Shown here piece after piece: positions 6,324 through 10,974 of a stretch of 10,974 nucleotides of DNA (within the stretch, counting starts at the first letter, position 1; every line of letters begins with the position of its first letter). This DNA is from Verrucomicrobiia bacterium (GTDB lineage Bacteria; Verrucomicrobiota; Verrucomicrobiia; CAIQCK01). The position numbers were made by a program, and so were the translations under genes. The stretch lies in the NCBI GenBank assembly GCA_026417675.1, contig JAOACV010000005.1, positions 1 to 10,974 of the forward strand, given 5' to 3'. A model generated the notes under the pieces. That model did no database searches, was not told the DNA's origin, and saw only the letters and a program-made list of their open reading frames with translations.

Positions 6324-7829
6324 TCACTTCCAGCCGAGCGCGGGCGCAATCAGCCACATGACCAGCAGCACGGCGATGGCGCCGGCGATGTCCAGCGCCA
6401 CGCCCTGGCGGACCATCCGCCACATCGGCACCAGGCCGGTTCCATAAACGATCGCGTTGGGCGGCGTGGCCACCGGCAGCATGAAAGCGAAGCTGCACGC
6501 CAGACAGGTGGCGACGGTCACCGGCACGGGGTTCACGCCGGCCACCTGCGCCACGCCGATCATCATCGGCACCATCACATTGGCGGCGGCGACGTTGGAG
6601 GTGGTCTCGGTGAGCACCAAGGCGAAGACGATGGCCACCACCATGATCGTCCAAAGCCCCGGCGAGCCGAGCAGCCCGTTGACCATTTCCCCAAACGCCT
6701 TCGCGAGGCCCGTGTCGAGAATCTGTTTGCCGAGCGCCAGCCCGCCGCCGAAGAGCAGGATCGTGCCCCAGTCAATCCGCGCCGCGTCGTGCCACGACAT
6801 CGTGAACTCCAACGGCCGCAGCTTCGTCGGCAGCACGAACAACAACAGCGCCGCCACCAGCGCGACGGTGGCTTCGGGGAAACGCGCCGCGATGGAGGCC
6901 GCGCCGAACCGTTTCTCGCCGAAGACCAGCTCGATCAGCCCCGGATAGGTCCACAACACCACCGCGCAGACGAAGGCGATTTCGGTGTTCCATTCGCCCC
7001 AACGATGCGGACCCAGCGCGCGGCGTTGGCGGCGGAAATCCTCCGTCAACGCGCGATGGTTCTCGAACCGCGCGCCCGCCGGCGGCCGCATCTGCCAGAC
7101 CAGGAACAGCATCAACGCCGCCGTCAATGGCAGCGCCAGTTGCATCCACTGCAAGAACGTGATCTTGACGCCGACAAGCTGATGGACGAACCCGATGGCC
7201 ACCAGATTGGTCGGCGTGCCCACCGGCGTCGCCAGGCCGCCGACGGATGCCGCGAACGCGATCATCAACAACAGGTCGGCCTTGGCGCGGTCGGAACTGG
7301 AGAAGTGCGGGTTGGCCCGGAGCACGCCCAGCGCGATCGGCGTCATCATCGCCGTGGTGGCCGAGTTGCTCATCCACATCGAGAGAACGGCGGTCATCAC
7401 GCCCATCGCGGCCACCAGAATCACCGGCGAGCGCGCCACCAGCGGCAGACTCAGCACGTTGAGCGCGACGCGCCGGTCCAGCCCGTGCACCTCCATCGCC
7501 TTGGCCAGCATAAAACTGCCGATGAACAGAAACGTCACCGGGCTGGCAAACGGCGCGAGCACCTTGCCCTCATCCGCCACACCCAGCACGATGCACAACG
7601 CCGGCCCCAACAACGCCGTCGCCGCCAAGGGAATCGCCTCACAGAACCAGTAGGTCAACGTGAGCGCCATGATCGCGGCCAGCTTGTGCGCCTCCACGCT
7701 CACGCCCGGCATGGGCAGGCAATAAACCAACACCAAGGCCGCCGGCCCCAGGAACAGGCCGAGCCGCCGCCGCCAGTAATCAAAGCCGGACGGGGCCGCC
7801 TGTTTGTTGTCGCCTGCTACGTCCTCCAT
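6324..7829 (-). CDS. DASS/SLC13-family sodium-coupled dicarboxylate-type transporter
   Basis: The product of 501 residues is a polytopic inner-membrane protein with the hallmarks of the divalent anion:Na+ symporter family (SLC13, INDY). Known members import succinate, malate, citrate or sulfate. The two substrate-binding hairpins are visible: WMSNSATTAMMTPI (152-165) with ATPVGTPTNLVA (200-211), and TETTSNVAAANVMVP (407-421) with PVATPPNAIVYGTG (452-465). The usual SNT triplets read SNS and SNV here. The ATG at 7829 has AGGA six bases upstream. An in-frame GTG at 7895 would add 22 hydrophilic residues and run through inverted repeats. The gene lies downstream of hisS on the same strand and converges on the secreted-protein gene with a 7-base gap. 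The substrate cannot be fixed from sequence. Confidence 0.88.
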   Translation of the reverse strand: MEDVAGDNKQAAPSGFDYWRRRLGLFLGPAALVLVYCLPMPGVSVEAHKLAAIMALTLTYWFCEAIPLAATALLGPALCIVLGVADEGKVLAPFASPVTFLFIGSFMLAKAMEVHGLDRRVALNVLSLPLVARSPVILVAAMGVMTAVLSMWMSNSATTAMMTPIALGVLRANPHFSSSDRAKADLLLMIAFAASVGGLATPVGTPTNLVAIGFVHQLVGVKITFLQWMQLALPLTAALMLFLVWQMRPPAGARFENHRALTEDFRRQRRALGPHRWGEWNTEIAFVCAVVLWTYPGLIELVFGEKRFGAASIAARFPEATVALVAALLLFVLPTKLRPLEFTMSWHDAARIDWGTILLFGGGLALGKQILDTGLAKAFGEMVNGLLGSPGLWTIMVVAIVFALVLTETTSNVAAANVMVPMMIGVAQVAGVNPVPVTVATCLACSFAFMLPVATPPNAIVYGTGLVPMWRMVRQGVALDIAGAIAVLLVMWLIAPALGWK

Positions 7830-7839
7830 GACGCTTCCT

Positions 7840-7871
7840 GGACATGTCCAACGCGACGGTTTGGTCGCGTT
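7840..7871 (-). promoter_or_regulatory. Palindrome plus hairpin directly upstream of the transporter start
   Basis: A perfect 10-base palindrome GGACATGTCC (7840-7849) directly abuts a perfect 8-bp stem AACGCGAC/GTCGCGTT (7850-7857 with 7864-7871, loop of six). On the transcribed strand the hairpin comes first, then the palindrome, then the AGGAAG ribosome binding site and the ATG at 7829. The arrangement could be an operator or a leader structure that affects translation. I know of no named regulator for it. Confidence 0.4.
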
Positions 7872-7886
7872 TGTTGGCAGATGCGG

Positions 7887-7929
7887 CCGAGACACAGCGG
7901 TCCTTCAACCAACTGAATCGCTGTCTCGG
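7887..7929. repeat. Inverted repeat between hisS and the transporter
   Basis: CCGAGA-CA-CAGCG (7887-7899) pairs with CGCTG-TCTCGG (7919-7929): eleven base pairs with a two-base bulge and a 19-base loop. It lies about 70 bases after the hisS stop in the direction of transcription. No T-run follows, so termination, processing or protein binding are all possible. Confidence 0.4.
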
Positions 7930-7996
7930 ACGAGGCGCCTGCAATACTCCGCTTTCTTGCGGATCGCGGCCGTGGCGCGCGCGGGCCTGTCTGCGA

Positions 7997-9259
7997 CTAG
8001 GAACCGGGTCTTAACCGCGCCGCCAGGCGCGCGATTTCCACTTTCGTTTCTTCGCGCGTGGCAAGGCATTTGACCGTCGCAAGGCCCTGCGCCCATTCGT
8101 CGCCGACGACGACGGCGTGGCGCGCGCCGAAGGCCGCGGCCAATTCGAACTGTTTGCCGACCTTGCCGGCGGTCAGCGCGTAGTCGCAGGCGACGCCGGC
8201 GTCGCGCAAATCGTGGACGAGTTTGAGGGCCTGCGGGCGCAATGCCTCCTTCGCAATGACGACATAGGCGTCAAGCCGGGGGCCGTCCTGGGGCAGGAGA
8301 TTGCGTTCCTTCAGCAACTCGCCGAGCACCACGTCGCCCATGCCGAAGCCGAGCGCGGGCAGATCCACGCCGCTGACCAGTTTCAGCAGGTTGTCGTAAC
8401 GGCCGCCGCCGGCGATGGCGCGCAGCTTGCCTTTGCGGTCGAACGCCTCGAAGACGATGCCGGTGTAGTAGGCCAGGCCGCGCACGATCTTCGGATCGAA
8501 CCGCACGAAGTCGTCGAGTCCCTTGTGACCCATCAACGCCAGGAACCGCTCCAGCGTTTCCATCTCCGCCGGCGCGGCCTTCTCAAACTGACCGGTGCCG
8601 GCGAACCGCAGGATCGCGGTCGCGGCGGCGCTGGAGACGCCGAGCGCGCCGAATTTCTTCTGCGTGACGGCTTCTTCCTCGCGCTCGATCTTGTCCACGA
8701 TGGCAAAGACGGCGGCGTGTCGCTCATCGCCGACGCCCAGCTCGCGCAGCAAACCGCTCCAGACGCGGCGGTCGCTGACGCGGACGACGAAATCCTCGCG
8801 CGTCAGGCCGAAGCCGCGCAGGGTGTCAATGAGCAAGGCGACCAATTCGACGTCGGCGCCCACGTCCTTCTCGCCGATGATGTCGGCGTTGAATTGGAAG
8901 TGCTCGCGCAGGCGGCCGCGTTGCTGGCGCTCGTAGCGGAAGAGCTGCGGGATGGCAAACCACTTGATCGGCTTCTTGTAGTCGCGTTCGCGCGCGCCCA
9001 CCATGCGGGCCAGCGTGGGCGTCAGTTCGGGCCGCAACGCGACGGCGCGGCCGCCTTTGTCCTCGAAGTTGTAAAGCTGGCCGACGATCTCCTCGCCGCT
9101 CTTGACGGTGTAGAGTTCGAGCGGCTCCAGCGGCGGGCCGTCGTATTCGCGGAAACCGTATCGAACCGCCGTCTCGCGCCAGCGGGCGAAGATGTGGTTG
9201 CGGACGGCGCAATCGCCGGGGTAGAAATCCCTGAAGCCGGGGAGTGATTGGAAGGCCAT
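7997..9259 (-). CDS. hisS: Histidine-tRNA ligase (histidyl-tRNA synthetase)
   Basis: This cytoplasmic class II aminoacyl-tRNA synthetase charges tRNA-His with histidine using ATP. The protein of 420 residues is intact and of normal family length. It begins LPGFRDFYPGD, close to the usual G-x-RD start. Motif 2 lies at 106-126 (LFRYERQQRGRLREHFQFNA). The histidine-specific segment GLAYYTGIVFE is at 261-271 and AGGGRYDNL at 283-291. Motif 3 (ALGFGMGDVVLGELL) is at 302-316. The C-terminal anticodon-binding domain covers about 330-415. The start ATG at 9259 has no Shine-Dalgarno before it. The gene sits 94 bases after the HU gene on the same strand and before the transporter. Confidence 0.96.
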   Translation of the reverse strand: MAFQSLPGFRDFYPGDCAVRNHIFARWRETAVRYGFREYDGPPLEPLELYTVKSGEEIVGQLYNFEDKGGRAVALRPELTPTLARMVGARERDYKKPIKWFAIPQLFRYERQQRGRLREHFQFNADIIGEKDVGADVELVALLIDTLRGFGLTREDFVVRVSDRRVWSGLLRELGVGDERHAAVFAIVDKIEREEEAVTQKKFGALGVSSAAATAILRFAGTGQFEKAAPAEMETLERFLALMGHKGLDDFVRFDPKIVRGLAYYTGIVFEAFDRKGKLRAIAGGGRYDNLLKLVSGVDLPALGFGMGDVVLGELLKERNLLPQDGPRLDAYVVIAKEALRPQALKLVHDLRDAGVACDYALTAGKVGKQFELAAAFGARHAVVVGDEWAQGLATVKCLATREETKVEIARLAARLRPGS

Positions 9260-9279
9260 GGTGAGGGAGACTCGCGCTT

Positions 9280-9344
9280 CGTAATGCGTAATGCGTGACG
9301 GGGCGGCAGCTCGGGGTTCGACGAATTACGAGATACGAATCACG
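9280..9344. repeat. Seven-base-periodic CGT repeats on opposite strands, upstream of hisS
   Basis: On the + strand CGTAATG, CGTAATG and CGTGACG follow each other without gap (9280-9300). On the minus strand four consecutive heptamers starting with CGT occupy 9317-9344: CGTGATT, CGTATCT, CGTAATT, CGTCGAA. The two arrays face each other across 16 bases. The block fills most of the gap between the HU and hisS genes, so it lies in the hisS leader or promoter. The arms can pair only imperfectly. It is clearly different from the GC-rich coding DNA around it. Confidence 0.5.
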
Positions 9345-9353
9345 GGCCGCACA

Positions 9354-9674
9354 TCACGCCGCCGGCTTCGCCAGTTTCTCGACGCGCTCGCTCATGATCT
9401 TGCCGGGCTTGAATTTGACCACCGCGCGCGGCGGGATGTGCACGGTCTGCGTCGGGTGGTTGGGGTTGCGGCCGATGCGCGCCTTGCGGAAGCGCACCTC
9501 GAAGACGCCGAAGTTGCGCAGCTCGACATTGCGGCCCTGGGCCAGCGCATCCACGATGGTGTCGAGGGTCTTCTGCACGACGACGGCCACCTCCTGCGCC
9601 TGCCTGTCAATGGCGTCGCTGATGCGCGAGGCGATTTCGCGTTTGGTCAGGTTGGGTTTGTCGCTGGCACTCAT
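9354..9674 (-). CDS. HU/IHF-family DNA-binding protein
   Basis: HU and IHF are small dimeric nucleoid proteins that bend DNA. The protein of 106 residues begins MSASDKPNLTKREIASRISD and shows the two N-terminal helices with the VVQKTLDTIVDALAQGRNVEL core. The family signature follows: NFGVFEVRFRKARIGRNPNH (beta arm with the intercalating Pro of RNP), then IPPRAVVKFKPGK. It is slightly longer than the usual 90-95 residues because of about eight extra N-terminal residues and a short C-terminal tail (VEKLAKPAA). I chose the ATG at 9674, which overlaps the stop of the upstream gene as ATGA, so translation is probably coupled to it. The frame stays open further upstream but only as a shadow of the neighbour. 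HU and IHF subunits cannot be told apart here. Confidence 0.92.
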   Translation of the reverse strand: MSASDKPNLTKREIASRISDAIDRQAQEVAVVVQKTLDTIVDALAQGRNVELRNFGVFEVRFRKARIGRNPNHPTQTVHIPPRAVVKFKPGKIMSERVEKLAKPAA

Positions 9675-10222
9675 GGTCTCGGCGTTGTCTCCGACGGTAT
9701 TGGGCGTGGTCCGCGCGGCTCGATCAGGTTGTCCGAGCTGGGTTGCGTGAAGTTCCACAGCCACACGGCCGCGGCGATCACGATTCCCATCAGCAGCAAG
9801 ATGAACACGGGGCTGCGCAGGACTTGGCCGATGTAATAGCCAAGGGCGCTGACGGAAGCAAGTTGAAGTTTCCGCGCCTTGAGCCTGCCGAGCAGCCCCT
9901 GCAATTCGATGTAACTGTGGTGCCACGCCGCCTCCACCGCGCGCATCTCCGCGTCGCTCATCTCGCCCAGCCGCTGCAACGAGGCCGCCTCCGCGAGCAC
10001 CGCCAGCGTCTTGTCCTGCGGGTCGCGCTCGCCGGAGAAGCCGGCCATGAGCACTTCGTAATCCTGCGCCAGCTCCCCCTTCACGGTCAGAAACTCGTGC
10101 TCTTCGCCGGGCGCGGCCGGCTGGCGTTGGAAACCGCGCCGCAGGTAGTCTCCAAACCGTTGCCAGCGGTCGAGAAAATCGTCCAGAGCCTCGACTTGCT
10201 GTTCGAGCCGGCGGTCTTTCAT
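9671..10222 (-). CDS. Single-pass membrane protein of unknown function with an N-terminal helical domain
   Basis: The protein has 183 residues. Residues 1-130 are charged and mostly helical, with heptad-like stretches (LEQQVEALDDFLDRWQRFGD; AVEAAWHHSYIELQGLLGRL) that could form coiled coils. One strong membrane helix follows at about 138-157 (VFILLLMGIVIAAAVWLWNF). A proline-rich tail of about 25 residues ends the chain. There is no N-terminal signal peptide, so by the positive-inside rule (RLKARK before the helix) the large domain is probably cytoplasmic. The stop overlaps the start codon of the HU/IHF gene, so the two are probably made from one message. I do not recognise a family. The ribosome binding site is weak. 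Confidence 0.8.
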   Translation of the reverse strand: MKDRRLEQQVEALDDFLDRWQRFGDYLRRGFQRQPAAPGEEHEFLTVKGELAQDYEVLMAGFSGERDPQDKTLAVLAEAASLQRLGEMSDAEMRAVEAAWHHSYIELQGLLGRLKARKLQLASVSALGYYIGQVLRSPVFILLLMGIVIAAAVWLWNFTQPSSDNLIEPRGPRPIPSETTPRP

Positions 10223-10265
10223 GGGGGATTTCCGCGGTGCTCCATGCAGGGAGGGGCGTTTGCCA

Positions 10266-10312
10266 CCGCCTGCGGCGGCGCTTAGAAAGCGCCGCTCCTT
10301 GTTTCAGCGGCG
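10266..10312. repeat. Overlapping, mutually exclusive hairpins between the S41 gene and the membrane-protein gene
   Basis: A perfect 9-bp stem GCGGCGCTT/AAGCGCCGC (10275-10283 with 10287-10295) shares its right arm with a second stem CGCCGCT/AGCGGCG (10290-10296 with 10306-10312). A third, shorter option pairs CCGCC (10266-10270) with GGCGG (10274-10278). Only some can form at once. On the minus strand the block follows the S41 stop by about 80 bases and precedes the next start by about 45. No T-run follows, so it may be a terminator variant, an attenuator-like leader or a copy of a palindromic interspersed repeat. Confidence 0.5.
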
Positions 10313-10389
10313 GGAACGCGCGCGGTTCTGACTGCTTTTTCGGCGTTCATCGCATCCGTTGACTGCGGGCCGCGCCGCGATCCCCCGCG

Positions 10390-10974
10390 TTACTTGCCGC
10401 TGGCGACCTTGCGCGGGGTCGCGCCGGCGGACTTGGGAGCCGGCTTGGTTTGCTGGGCGAAAATCCGGATGCCCTTGAGCACGTCGAGCGCGCGCTCCAG
10501 TTGCACGTCCTGAACCGGGGGTTCGCCTTTCTCGGCTTCGGCGCCGGGGGGCCGGCTGAGTTGATCGGCCAGTTTCCGCATATCCTCGTCGGACATGGGC
10601 ACCACGATGTCCGGCGTGATGCCTTTCTCGTGAATGACGCGCTTGCTGGGCGTGTAGTATTTGGCCGTGGTCAGCCGCACGGCGGACTTGTCGGGCAGTT
10701 CGATGACGCTTTGCACGCTGCCTTTGCCGAAGGTTTGCTCGCCGACGATGACGGCGCGCTTGAGGTCCTGCAGGGCGCCGGCGACGATCTCGCTGGCGCT
10801 GGCGCTGCCGCCGTTGACCAGGACGACCATCGGGTAGTCGGGATGCTTGTCCTTGCCGGTGGCGTAATATTCCTGCCGCTGCGCCTTCTGCCGGCCCTCG
10901 GTATAGACGATCAGTTGGCCCTTGGGCAAAAACTTGCTGGCCACGTCGCGCGCGCTGACCAGCAGGCCGCCGGG
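10390..10974 (-). CDS. S41-family C-terminal processing protease (CtpA-type), C-terminal part, cut by the right window edge
   Basis: These 194 C-terminal residues are in frame to the last base of the window (first visible codons PGGLLVSARDV); the N-terminal and PDZ parts lie outside. S41 proteases are periplasmic Ser/Lys enzymes that cut proteins near their C-terminus. The catalytic region is clear: VLVNGGSASASEIVAGAL, with the nucleophile probably the middle Ser of SASAS, then VGEQTFGKGSVQ with the catalytic Lys 25 residues later, the spacing found in Prc and CtpB. AKYYTPSKRVIHEKGITPDI is the conserved end of the protease core. A Lys- and Pro-rich tail follows. The stop is TAA at 10392-10390. 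It could belong to the same transcript as the membrane-protein and HU genes, but 167 bases with hairpins separate them. Confidence 0.93.
   Translation of the reverse strand, partial: PGGLLVSARDVASKFLPKGQLIVYTEGRQKAQRQEYYATGKDKHPDYPMVVLVNGGSASASEIVAGALQDLKRAVIVGEQTFGKGSVQSVIELPDKSAVRLTTAKYYTPSKRVIHEKGITPDIVVPMSDEDMRKLADQLSRPPGAEAEKGEPPVQDVQLERALDVLKGIRIFAQQTKPAPKSAGATPRKVASGK

Noticed and set aside
6789..7916. Open frame of 375 codons on the + strand opposite the transporter
   Set aside because: Its translation is dominated by Arg, His and Gln, an artefact of reading a membrane-protein gene backwards.
8117..9247. Open frame of 376 codons on the + strand opposite hisS
   Set aside because: It is the exact antisense of a clear hisS. 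The composition (Ala, Glu, Gln, Val rich) is a typical shadow of GC-rich coding DNA, with no recognisable domain.
1..10974. CRISPR arrays, tRNA or rRNA genes, transposons, phage genes, defence systems
   Set aside because: None seen. The only periodic repeat (9280-9344) has 7-base units without spacers, and no mobile-element or defence gene is recognisable.

Overview
The window is GC-rich, densely coded bacterial DNA. It most likely comes from a Gram-negative organism with an outer membrane. Two envelope beta-barrel or secreted families (a PagL-like lipid A deacylase and paired DUF1573 proteins), several genes without a clear Shine-Dalgarno sequence, and the mix of families suggest the PVC group, perhaps Verrucomicrobiota. 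That placement is inference from gene content only; there is no rRNA or marker tree here.

Left half, mostly + strand. The left edge holds the first codons of a minus-strand gene with a good ribosome binding site and a signal-peptide-like start. A mostly non-coding gap of about 400 bases follows, then mscL (mechanosensitive channel), which carries a one-base frameshift. Next, behind a recognisable sigma70-type promoter, come two tandem secreted DUF1573 proteins of nearly equal length. The first also has a one-base frameshift, and the second starts in an ATGA overlap with it. They are followed by a PagL-like outer-membrane acyloxyacyl hydrolase and by a 682-residue secreted protein of unknown function. 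Both frameshifts are +1, both lie in four-base G or C runs, and both are cured by removing one base, so sequencing or assembly error is the simplest explanation.

Right half, all minus strand. Read in the direction of transcription: the C-terminal part of an S41 (CtpA-type) protease running off the window edge; a gap with overlapping alternative hairpins; a single-pass membrane protein whose stop overlaps the start of an HU/IHF-family DNA-binding protein; a gap with an unusual 7-base-periodic repeat on opposite strands; an intact hisS; a gap with three inverted repeats; and a DASS/SLC13 dicarboxylate-type transporter. The transporter converges on the 682-residue gene with only 7 bases between the stops.

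I see no CRISPR array, tRNA, rRNA, transposase, phage gene or defence system. The most interesting items are the intergenic structures near hisS, the transporter and the S41 gene, the DUF1573 pair beside a lipid A-modifying enzyme, the membrane protein coupled to HU, and the uncharacterised 682-residue secreted protein.
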